Source of the DNA: Nitriliruptoraceae bacterium
Lineage (GTDB): Bacteria > Actinomycetota > Nitriliruptoria > Nitriliruptorales > Nitriliruptoraceae
Direction of reading: 5' to 3'
Assembly: GCA_007122985.1 (NCBI GenBank)
Contig: SKSM01000318.1
Location: 1 to 38,845, forward strand
DNA: 38,845 nt
The translations under genes and the position numbers were made by a program. The notes below the pieces were generated by a model that saw only the letters and a list, made by a program, of their open reading frames with translations, did no database searches and was not told the DNA's origin. Numbering within the stretch: position 1 is the stretch's first letter; every line of letters begins with the position of its first letter. This document shows positions 30,763 to 38,845 of this stretch, piece by piece.

Positions 30763-31086
30763 TCAGCTCAGGTAGTCCGACAGGTCGGCGAGCAGCTGCT
30801 GCTTGCCCTTCGCGCCGACGATGCGCTTGTCGGGCTCTCCGTCCTTGATGACGAGCAGGGTCGGGATCGACATGATGCCGTACTCACGGGCCGTGCCGGG
30901 ATTCTCGTCGACGTTGAGCTTGACGACCTTCAGCTCGTCGGGCCGTTCTGAGGCGATCTCGTCGACGATGGGCGAGACCATCTTGCAGGGACCGCACCAC
31001 TCGGCCCAGAAGTCGATGAGCACGGGCTTGTCGGACTCGAGGACTTCGGTGGCCCAGTCGCTGTCGGTCACAGGGGTCGCGGACAT
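30763..31086 (-). CDS. trxA: thioredoxin
   Basis: VLIDFWAEWCGPCKMVSPIVDEIASERPDELKVVKLNVDENPGTAREYGIMSIPTLLVIKDGE. Confidence 0.97.
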   Translation of the reverse strand: MSATPVTDSDWATEVLESDKPVLIDFWAEWCGPCKMVSPIVDEIASERPDELKVVKLNVDENPGTAREYGIMSIPTLLVIKDGEPDKRIVGAKGKQQLLADLSDYLS

Positions 31087-31136
31087 GTGGGTGGCCTCCG
31101 TTGGCGGTGTGGTCGGTGGGGTGGGCAGCTCTGCGG

Positions 31137-32177
31137 TCAGAGGTCGGCGGTCGCGGGCGTCGTCTGGGGCTCGCTGGCGACCTGGCCTCCGCCGCCGGCC
31201 AGCCAGCGCTCGGCGTCGATCGCCGCCTTGGAGCCGGTCCCGGCAGCCGTCACGGCCTGACGGTAGACGTGATCGATGACGTCACCACACGCGAAGACGC
31301 CGGGCAGGTCGGTCGCGGTGGAGGGTTCGTCGACGATGAGGTAGCCCTCCTCGTCGCGCTCGAGCTGCCCCTCGAACAGCCAGGTATTGGGGATGTGGCC
31401 GATCGCGAGGAACACCCCGTCGGTGGCGAGCTCGCGGGTCTCGCCGGTCTTGGTGTCCTGCAGGGTGACACCGGAGACCAGGCCCTGCTCGCCGTGGATC
31501 TCGGTGACCGTCGCGTCGAAGACGAACTCGATCTGGTCGTTCTTGAACGCGCGCTCCTGCATGATCGCCGAGGCACGCAGCTGGTCGCGACGGTGCACGA
31601 CCGTGACCTTCGAGGCGAACTTGGTGAGGAAGGTGGCCTCTTCCATCGCGGTGTCACCACCGCCGACGACCACGACGTGCCGGTCGCGGAAGAAGAAGCC
31701 GTCGCAGGTCGCGCAGGCCGAGACCCCTCCGCCCCACAGCTCGTCCTCGCCGGGGATCTCGAGCCGGCGCGGCTTTGCCCCGGTGGCGATGATCAGCGAG
31801 CGGGTCAGGATGGTCTTGCCGGACGCGGTCTGCAGCTGGATCGGGTTCGCGGTCAGGTCGGTGGACGTCACGTCCTCGGTGACGAAGGTGGTTCCGAAGC
31901 GCGCGGCCTGGTCGCGCATGTTCTGGATCAGCTCGGGGCCGGTGATGCCGTCGGGGAACCCCGGGTAGTTCTCCACGTCGGTGGTCAGGGTCAACTGCCC
32001 ACCGGTGGGGCCGCCGTCGACGACACCCTCGACGAGCAGCGGCTCGAGGTTCGCGCGCGCGGCGTACACCGCGGCGGTCAGTCCGGCCGGCCCGGAGCCG
32101 ATGATGACCACGTCGTGGGTGCGTGCGGTGGGGTCGACCTCGCCCGAGGGAGCGTCGGACACGGTGACGAACGACAT
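31137..32177 (-). CDS. trxB: thioredoxin-disulfide reductase
   Basis: HDVVIIGSGPAGLTAAVYAARANLEPLLVEG..SACATCDGFFFRDRHVVVVGGGDTAMEEA..GVFACGDVIDHVYRQAVTAAGTGSKAAIDAERWL. Confidence 0.96.
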   Translation of the reverse strand: MSFVTVSDAPSGEVDPTARTHDVVIIGSGPAGLTAAVYAARANLEPLLVEGVVDGGPTGGQLTLTTDVENYPGFPDGITGPELIQNMRDQAARFGTTFVTEDVTSTDLTANPIQLQTASGKTILTRSLIIATGAKPRRLEIPGEDELWGGGVSACATCDGFFFRDRHVVVVGGGDTAMEEATFLTKFASKVTVVHRRDQLRASAIMQERAFKNDQIEFVFDATVTEIHGEQGLVSGVTLQDTKTGETRELATDGVFLAIGHIPNTWLFEGQLERDEEGYLIVDEPSTATDLPGVFACGDVIDHVYRQAVTAAGTGSKAAIDAERWLAGGGGQVASEPQTTPATADL

Positions 32178-32355
32178 GAATCGCTCCTGGAGGAAGTGGC
32201 CTGAAGGTACGGGAAGTACCGGCCTGGATGTACTGGGTCGCGGCGGGTCCGGAGGGATGCTTCGGTCCTGCGGTGCCCGGGTGCGTCTCAGCGAGCCTAA
32301 CGAGGGCGCGATCAGTGGTATTCCTCGGGCGTGCGCTGACCCGTATCCTGTCGCC

Positions 32356-32922
32356 ATGAGCTCACTGCCGACCTGCGCCCGCCACCCGGACGTCCAGACC
32401 CGGTTGGCCTGTTCCTCGTGCGACACGCCGATCTGCCCCGACTGCGGCCGCGAGGCGGCGGTCGGGTTCAAGTGCCCCGACTGTGCCGCGCACGCCGATG
32501 CGACCACCTCCGGTCGGGGCGCTGCCCGCAGCGCGCCGTCGCTGCGACTCGGTGGTCAGCGGTCCGCGGCCCGGACGACCTCGTCGGGGGACGGTGTCGG
32601 CGCCGGGGTGGGGGTGCGCGCCGGCGTGGTCGGGCTCGCAGCGGCGTTCGTCGGCGGCGTGGTCCTCTGGCCGGTCCTCCACGGCGGGATGTTCTTCCTG
32701 CTGTCGTCCGGTGTGGTCGGGTGGGGGGTCGCCCGGGCGGTCTACTGGGCGACCGAGGACCGCAACTCCCCGGGCGTCCGTGCCACCGCGCTCGCCCTTG
32801 CCGGGTTCTCGGTCGCGATCGCGATGGCATTGGCGGGCCTCGGCGCGGCTTCGGGAGGCATCGCGTTCCTGGCCTACCCCGCCGCCATCTACGGCGGCTG
32901 GATCGTGGTGCGTCAGCGCTGA
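32356..32922 (+). CDS. membrane protein with N-terminal B-box-like zinc-binding segment
   Basis: MSSLPTCARHPDVQTRLACSSCDTPICPDCGREAAVGFKCPDCA, then linker and hydrophobic segments VGLAAAFVGGVVLWPVLHGGMFFLLSSGVVGWGVARAV..ALALAGFSVAIAMALAGLG. Confidence 0.8.
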   Translation: MSSLPTCARHPDVQTRLACSSCDTPICPDCGREAAVGFKCPDCAAHADATTSGRGAARSAPSLRLGGQRSAARTTSSGDGVGAGVGVRAGVVGLAAAFVGGVVLWPVLHGGMFFLLSSGVVGWGVARAVYWATEDRNSPGVRATALALAGFSVAIAMALAGLGAASGGIAFLAYPAAIYGGWIVVRQR

Positions 32923-32938
32923 GCCGCAGGCGGCCCGC

Positions 32939-33901
32939 TCAGCCCTGCTCGAAGCGGAGGGGCTGACACGTCGCCCGTTCGACCACCCAGGCCTCGGTCC
33001 GGGTGAACGCCGCGGTCTCCGGATCGACGGTGACCAGTCCGAACAGCAGCGCCTCGACACCGTCTGCCTGTCCGAGCTCCACGTAGGCCGGGATGGCGGC
33101 GACACCTGGTTCCAGCAGCTCCTCGAGGCAGCGTGCGACCTCCCCCGCCGTCTGCGGTGCCAACTGCTCGCCGTCGCGCGTGGTCAGGGCCCGGCCGTCG
33201 TCGTCCGGTTCGTCGGGAGCGTCCTCGGGGGCCGCTTCGGGGGCCTCGTCCGGGGCGGGAGGCGTCGATGCGCCGAGTTCGGCCTGGAAGCGCTGGGCCA
33301 GCTCGGATCCGGGCTGGGTGTCGAATCCGCGGGTCGCGATCGCGTCCAAGTCGGCACCGGCGAGCACCTCGGTGATCACGGCGTCGTCGAGCTCCCGGTC
33401 GTCGTCGACGATCACCGGGCCGGGTGGCCCGGCGTCCAGCGACTCGGCCGCCTCGAGGTCCTCGACCTCGGGTTCGGCCTCCAGGGCGTCGTCGGCGGTG
33501 GTGAACGGCGCCTCGTCGTCAGCCGGGAGCAGGTCGGTGATGACGACGCCGCCGACGACCAGCGCGAGGACCCCGGCCGCCGCCGCGGCCAGGGCCGGGA
33601 CGCGTCGCCAGCGGCGACGGCGTGCGGCGAGCTCGTCCGCGGGTGACCTCGCGTCGCGTTCGGTGGGTGCGCCGACCTGCTCGGCGACGACCGGATCGAG
33701 GCGGGCCCGCAGCCGGGCCTCGAACCCGCTCGGCGGTTCCACCGCAGGCAGGTCGGCGAGCGCCTCGTCGGCACGCTGGATCGCGGCGAGCTCGGTGCGC
33801 AGCTCCGGGTCGCCGGCGAGCTCGGCCTCGAGGGCCGCACGCTCGTCGGCTGGGAGGTCGCCGGCGAGGTAGCTGGCGAGGCGCTCGGCGCGGTCCACCA
33901 C
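32939..33901 (-). CDS. anti-sigma-factor-like single-pass membrane protein
   Basis: MVDRAERLASYLAGDLPADERAALEAELAGDPELRTELAAIQRADEAL.., TM VPALAAAAAGVLALVVGGVVI; immediately downstream of the ECF sigma gene. Confidence 0.75.
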   Translation of the reverse strand: MVDRAERLASYLAGDLPADERAALEAELAGDPELRTELAAIQRADEALADLPAVEPPSGFEARLRARLDPVVAEQVGAPTERDARSPADELAARRRRWRRVPALAAAAAGVLALVVGGVVITDLLPADDEAPFTTADDALEAEPEVEDLEAAESLDAGPPGPVIVDDDRELDDAVITEVLAGADLDAIATRGFDTQPGSELAQRFQAELGASTPPAPDEAPEAAPEDAPDEPDDDGRALTTRDGEQLAPQTAGEVARCLEELLEPGVAAIPAYVELGQADGVEALLFGLVTVDPETAAFTRTEAWVVERATCQPLRFEQG

Positions 33902-34035
33902 GGCTCCTCGTGGGTGTCGGCGGTGTCGATGTCGGTGTCGGCGGCGGGGGCGCAGACCTGCGGTGCCGGGTGCGGTCGGCGGGGCGGAGGGGGTCGACGG
34001 TGGGACGTGTGCGCGCCCCGGTTGGTTCCTGACGG

Positions 34036-34716
34036 TCAGGGATCGGTGTGGCCGCCAGGAGGGCCGCGCGGTGCGTCGCCGCGTGTCCGGCGGCCGTCGT
34101 CGGTCACGTGGTCGTGCGCAGCGGTCGCCGGGGACCCGGTGGCAGCCCCCTCGGCGAGCAGCTCACCGAGCCGGACCCGCGCGCGCGACACGCGGCTCTT
34201 GACCGTGCCGACGGGCAGGTCGAAGGCGCTGCCGGCGTCTGCGTAGGACCAGCCGTCCACGCCCACCAGCAGGACCAGCTGCCGGCTGACGGGGTCGAGC
34301 TGTGCGAGTGCGCGTCCGATCTCGTCGCCGGCGTCGACGGCACCGGTGGGGTCGACGCCGGTGCGGTGATCTGCCTGCTCGATGTCCTCGACCGGGGTGC
34401 TCGGCCGGCGCGCGTCGCGGCGGACATGGTCGGTGCACACGTTGCGGGCGACCCGGAAGAGCCAGGTCGACAGCGCCGCGTCGCCGCGGAAGGTCGAGGC
34501 CGAGCGGGCCAGTTTGACGAAGGTCTCCTGGGTCGCTTCCTCGGCGTCCTCCGGTGAGCCGAGCACCCGGACACAGACGGCGAACACCCGGCGCTGGAAA
34601 CGGCGGACCAGCACCTCGAAGGCGGCCTGACGCTCGGCGGCCGGGGCGTGCGGGTCGGCGTAGGTCGCCAACAGCTGCTCGTCCGCGGTGTGGCCGGTCG
34701 GCCGGGTTGCGCTCAC
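34036..34716 (-). CDS. ECF (group IV) RNA polymerase sigma factor, SigM-position
   Basis: [102 protein letters not shown]. Confidence 0.93.
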   Translation of the reverse strand: MSATRPTGHTADEQLLATYADPHAPAAERQAAFEVLVRRFQRRVFAVCVRVLGSPEDAEEATQETFVKLARSASTFRGDAALSTWLFRVARNVCTDHVRRDARRPSTPVEDIEQADHRTGVDPTGAVDAGDEIGRALAQLDPVSRQLVLLVGVDGWSYADAGSAFDLPVGTVKSRVSRARVRLGELLAEGAATGSPATAAHDHVTDDGRRTRGDAPRGPPGGHTDP

Positions 34717-36365
34717 GACGGGCCGAGGAACTCGACGTCGGCGATCTCGGCGGTGTACTCACCGGCGCTGTCGGCCGACAGGCCGGTGATCCACACCAGC
34801 CAGTACCGCTCGGTCGTCGAGCTGAAGCGGAACGGGTGTTGGCTGAGGGTCGCCACCTGTGATGCGCGCGGCTCTCCCCAGGCCTCTGGGCCCGCGACCT
34901 CCGGCGGCGGCTCGCTGGACGCGTAGATCTCGATGTCCAGTCCTCCGCGGACCAGGTCGAGATTGATCCCCCGCACGTCCTGCTCGTCGCCGAGGTCGAA
35001 CACCAGCCCGATGCCGTCACGCTCGTCAGCGAAGTCGGGCTGCTCGTAGGCCTCCGAGCGCCACTGGGTCTGCGGGTCTCCGTCGGCGGCGTCGGGTGCG
35101 AGGTCGGCGTTGTCTCCCGTCCCCGGGTTGGTCGGGTCGAACACCGTGACCTCGTCGATGGGCCAGACCTGCTGCTGGGCGGTCGGCTCGGCGGGCTCCT
35201 CGGCGCTCATGGCGTCGTAGGCGAAGAAGGCGACCACGGCCAGCACGATCCCGCCCAGGAACGCCGCCACCAGGCGTCGGGCGTACTCGCGTCGGGTGGT
35301 GGGCATCGGGCCCGACGGAGCGCGCTCGTCGATCGACAGCTCCGGCAGCTGGTCCGGATCGTGGGCCTCGACGAGTGCAGCGGTGATCTCGCTCGGCTTG
35401 CTGGTGACCAGCGGCGCGAGGGCACCGGCCATCGCCCCGCCGTCAGCGAAGCGGTCGTTGCGGTGACGCTGCGTCGCCCGGACGACGACGTCGTCGAGCG
35501 CTCGGGGGACGTCGGCGCGCAGCTGGCGGGGCGGCAGCACGTCGTGGGTGAGCCGCATGGCGGCCGTCGCGGCCGGCGTGTCCCCGCTGAAGGCGGGACG
35601 CCCCGTCAGGCACTCGTGCAGGACGACCCCGAGCGCATAGATGTCCGCGCGGGCGTCGATGGCGCCGTCCTCGAGCTGTTCGGGGGCGACGTAGGCGGCG
35701 GTGCCCACGACGGTTCCGGGCGAGGTGAGTGTGGCGTCGGCGCCGGTGAGGGCCTTTGCGATGCCGAAGTCGGTCACCTTCACGGTGCCGTCGGAGCTGA
35801 TGAGGATGTTGGCCGGCTTGACGTCGCGGTGGACCAAGCCGTGCGCGTGGGCCTCGTCGAGCGCTGCGGCGACCTGTTCGCCCAGTGCCGCGACCGTCAC
35901 CGGGTCGAGCTGCCCGCGACCACGCATCACGTCGCGCAGGCTCGGCCCGTCCACGTGCTCCATCACCAGGAAGACGAGGTCGCCCTCGCGGCCGGTGTCG
36001 TAGATGCGCACGGCATTGGGGTGGTTGAGCTGGGCCGACGCACGTGCCTCTCGTTCGAAGCGCTCGACCACGGTCGCGTCGGTGGCGTGGTGCGGATGCA
36101 GCAGCTTGATCGCCACGGTGCGTGAGAGGTTCTCGTCGAAGGCTCGCCAGACGATGGCGGCGCCCCCGGAGGCGATCGGCTCCTGCAGCGCGTAGCGACC
36201 TGCGAGGTGTGAGCGGTCGGGCCACGGGCGAGGGCTGTCGCCGGGCCCGGACGGGTCGGGTGCGGACGTGGTCTCGGGATCCGCGGGCGGGTCGCCGTCT
36301 GCGGTGTCCGATGGGGCGTGCTCGGTCGGCGGGGTCGCCGCGTCGAACGACTCGGCTCCGGTCAC
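34713..36365 (-). CDS. Ser/Thr protein kinase with TM helix and discoidin-like C-terminal domain (start could also be 36464)
   Basis: [116 protein letters not shown]-term [38 protein letters not shown]; stop overlaps sigma start. Confidence 0.93.
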   Translation of the reverse strand: MTGAESFDAATPPTEHAPSDTADGDPPADPETTSAPDPSGPGDSPRPWPDRSHLAGRYALQEPIASGGAAIVWRAFDENLSRTVAIKLLHPHHATDATVVERFEREARASAQLNHPNAVRIYDTGREGDLVFLVMEHVDGPSLRDVMRGRGQLDPVTVAALGEQVAAALDEAHAHGLVHRDVKPANILISSDGTVKVTDFGIAKALTGADATLTSPGTVVGTAAYVAPEQLEDGAIDARADIYALGVVLHECLTGRPAFSGDTPAATAAMRLTHDVLPPRQLRADVPRALDDVVVRATQRHRNDRFADGGAMAGALAPLVTSKPSEITAALVEAHDPDQLPELSIDERAPSGPMPTTRREYARRLVAAFLGGIVLAVVAFFAYDAMSAEEPAEPTAQQQVWPIDEVTVFDPTNPGTGDNADLAPDAADGDPQTQWRSEAYEQPDFADERDGIGLVFDLGDEQDVRGINLDLVRGGLDIEIYASSEPPPEVAGPEAWGEPRASQVATLSQHPFRFSSTTERYWLVWITGLSADSAGEYTAEIADVEFLGPS

Positions 36366-36479
36366 GGTGGGGTCATCCCCACTGACGTGGGGTGGTTGGC
36401 GCGAGCCGACTCGCTCGTTCGGCCGTCGTTCCACCGTTCTCCCTACGGAGCCAGGGGCGTTCACAGCACCTCGACACGC

Positions 36480-36503
36480 CGGTGGCGCCGTCGGCGCCTA
36501 CCG
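36480..36503. promoter_or_regulatory. GC hairpin upstream of the kinase gene
   Basis: CGGT-GGCGCC-GTC-GGCGCC-(T)ACCG, 10-bp stem with one bulge. Confidence 0.4.
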
Positions 36504-36660
36504 CACGTTGCGTACCACCACCGCACGTACTCACCGGGCCGCAGCGAGCCACAGCCCATGATCACGGTATTCGCAACCGGGGCGGAGTGCGACCACGTCG
36601 GTTGACGACAGGGTGCCCGGTCGCCGGACGGCTGACGCTGCGCCCGGGCGACGGCGGTGC

Positions 36661-38845
36661 TCAGGATCGGTCCACCGGGTCGGAGGCCGTGCCGGTGCGG
36701 TCGACCACCCGCAGCTGCGGGCGGGTCGGTGGCGTCGGCGGTGGTGCGGGCGGGTCGTCAGGTGGCTGTCGGCGGTGTGGACCGCCTGCGGGTGTGCGTC
36801 GCAGCACGCCCACGACGAGCAGGCCGAGGACGATCGCCGCGATCACCCCGAGCGCAGGACCGGAGATCGCGGTCGAGCGCACGCCGATGGTCCCGGTGGC
36901 CAGCTCCCGCTCACCCGTCGGGTCGCTGACCCGGACCGTGACGGGGAATGCGCCGGTCGACATCGCCTGCGTCGGGAAGGTGACCGTCCAGCTCTCGTCC
37001 GGCTCGAGCACCACGCCCTCGACCCTGCGGCCTTCCGGCCAGCGCAGGGTGCCCGGCGAGTTGAGCTCGACGTCGACGACGATCGGTCCGCCGCGACGTC
37101 GTTGCAGCGTGACGGGGATCTGCCCGGTGTCGGAGGTGAGGGTGATCTCGCCACCGGCGACCTCGATCTCCCCGAAGGTGCCGTCGACCGCCCGCTCGAC
37201 ATCGCGCAGCAGTGCTTCGGCTTCGTCGTCCGGTCCCTGATACCACGTCGAGGTGGTGCGCAGCACCGCGTCCTCGAGCTCCTCGACGGTGCGACCGCCG
37301 GCGAGCTCGGCGCCGTCCGGCAGCGCGGCGGCGGCCGCGTCCAGCCCGACGGCCACGTCGGCGATCCGGTCAGCGAGCCCGGTCGACAGCTCCGCCGCCG
37401 GGGCCGATCGCAGCTCCAGGCTGCGGCCGCTCGCAGGCACCTGCGAGATCATCTGCGTCGGTGTCGCCAGCCGCAGCCACGATGCGGAGGTCAGGCCGTC
37501 GAGCAGCCGGTCGACCACCTCCGGCGAGGGGTCCCAGGTCGCGGGTGGGAGCACGACGAGCGCGGGTTCGTCGGCGAGGTAGGCGGCGGCGGTCTCGGCG
37601 ATGGGGCGTTGTGCGCCGAGCACGGGGCCAGCCGGGTGGTCGGTCCTGCCGAGGGAGGCCTCCAGCGCGGGATCGGCCACCAACGTGCCGAGCAGGCGTC
37701 CCGACGGCGCCTGCACCTGGCCGACCGCCGGCGGACCGTCGGTGTCGTCGTCCGGCGTGGCCACCAGGTGGGAGGACAGCAGCAGCTGGTCGCCGGAGAG
37801 CAGGTCGAGCACGTCGTCGTTGATCGCACGGCGCATCAGGCTGGTGCTCGCGTCGACGTCGACCCCGAGCTGCAGCTGCACGCGACGTCGGCCCTCCGAG
37901 GCGGTGACTGCGGCGAGCTCGCGCAGCGTCGGGCCGCCGGCGAGCAGCCCAGGGAGGTCCGCCTCGGCGTACGGTCCGCTGATCGGCGCCGGAGTCAGGG
38001 TGGCCGCGAGCTCACGCACCCGGGTGAGCGTGTCGCTCGCCAGGGCCGGCGCCGCGGCGTTGGCAGGAACCCGTCGCGAGACGAGCTCGCCGTTGGGCGC
38101 CCGTTCGAGGGCCGTGAACCCGTCGGCACGGTCGCTGAGATCCTCCAGCAGGTGGGCCGCCGGCGCGAGGACGACCCGTTCCGAGTGGACGCTCTCCACC
38201 GCGCGGAGCAGGACGTCCAACCGGCCGCCGGGGGCGAGCTCGGCGTCGGCGTCGTAGTGGTAGGCGCCACGGGTGGTGCGCCACGGGTGGGCGTCGATCG
38301 GCCACACCAGCGAGGTGAGCGTCGGCGTCGACGGCAGTTCGTCGAGCCAGACGACGGCCGTGACCGCCTCGTCGAGGACCTCGACACCCCGGGTCACGGC
38401 CAGACGGACCGGGTGTACCCCGCCCGGGTCCTCGGCCCAGGCGACCTCGTCGGCGGGGAACTGGTCGCTGACCCCGCGCAGCTCGCCGGGCGCGAGCCCC
38501 GCGCCCTCGGCCACCTCGTGGGTGTGGATGTGCATGGGCGGGGCCTCGAAGCCGCCCTGGAACGCCGCCTGAAGCTCGCTGCGGGAGCCGACCGCGGGAT
38601 AGATCTCCACGATGACCGACAGCGCGTCGAGCGTGTCGTCGCCGACGTTCTCGACCAGCATGCGCAGGGCCAGCTCGTCGGTGGCGCCCGCCTGGTCGTC
38701 CGGGGCGTCGGGTGGCGGCAGCACCGCGCCGGGCCCGAGCACGCCCGTGAGGTTGGTGACGGTCAGCTGGATCTGCCGCTGTTCGTCCGCGTCCTGCGGG
38801 TCGTCCTGAGCGCTCGCCGGCACGGCGGGCCCGACCGTGGGCAGC
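36661..38845 (-). CDS. DUF6049-family secreted/membrane protein, 5' end beyond window
   Basis: Long envelope-type protein with C-terminal TM (GPALGVIAAIVLGLLVVGVL); frame is open to window end, reading LPTVGPAVPASAQDDPQ, which looks like the end of a signal peptide. Confidence 0.8.
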   Translation of the reverse strand, partial: LPTVGPAVPASAQDDPQDADEQRQIQLTVTNLTGVLGPGAVLPPPDAPDDQAGATDELALRMLVENVGDDTLDALSVIVEIYPAVGSRSELQAAFQGGFEAPPMHIHTHEVAEGAGLAPGELRGVSDQFPADEVAWAEDPGGVHPVRLAVTRGVEVLDEAVTAVVWLDELPSTPTLTSLVWPIDAHPWRTTRGAYHYDADAELAPGGRLDVLLRAVESVHSERVVLAPAAHLLEDLSDRADGFTALERAPNGELVSRRVPANAAAPALASDTLTRVRELAATLTPAPISGPYAEADLPGLLAGGPTLRELAAVTASEGRRRVQLQLGVDVDASTSLMRRAINDDVLDLLSGDQLLLSSHLVATPDDDTDGPPAVGQVQAPSGRLLGTLVADPALEASLGRTDHPAGPVLGAQRPIAETAAAYLADEPALVVLPPATWDPSPEVVDRLLDGLTSASWLRLATPTQMISQVPASGRSLELRSAPAAELSTGLADRIADVAVGLDAAAAALPDGAELAGGRTVEELEDAVLRTTSTWYQGPDDEAEALLRDVERAVDGTFGEIEVAGGEITLTSDTGQIPVTLQRRRGGPIVVDVELNSPGTLRWPEGRRVEGVVLEPDESWTVTFPTQAMSTGAFPVTVRVSDPTGERELATGTIGVRSTAISGPALGVIAAIVLGLLVVGVLRRTPAGGPHRRQPPDDPPAPPPTPPTRPQLRVVDRTGTASDPVDRS

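Overview
GC-rich actinobacterial-type chromosome window (high-GC codon use, oriC synteny) that contains the replication-origin neighbourhood. Left of the origin, minus strand: dnaA, dnaN, recF, dciA (DUF721), an inserted BdbC/DsbB-like plus TlpA/thioredoxin-like pair, gyrB, gyrA, a small secreted protein, DUF3566, tRNA-Ile(GAT), and a truncated AAA_16/LuxR-type ATPase at the window edge. Right of the origin, plus strand: rpmH, rnpA, yidD, yidC, jag/khpB, a gene-poor stretch with an ArsR-type regulator and three parS palindromes, then rsmG, parA, parB. Further right the strand bias flips: rpiA, a HAD hydrolase, ddl, an aminotransferase, a CwlM-like peptidoglycan-binding amidase, trxA/trxB, an anti-sigma factor, an ECF sigma factor, a Ser/Thr kinase with a discoidin-like C-terminus, and a DUF6049 protein that runs off the window end. 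Most of the window is conserved core genome. The least ordinary points are: an intact-looking Ser/Thr kinase in the slot where mycobacteria carry the MurJ-pseudokinase fusion; DnaA-box clusters on both sides of dnaA, one with a perfect box nested in the loop of an inverted repeat; the thiol-redox pair inserted between dciA and gyrB; an eroded permease beside an ArsR regulator; and a possible frameshift in the edge ATPase. I did not find a CRISPR array, transposon, prophage or clearly new defence system. All functional calls come from motif recognition by eye; no database search was run.
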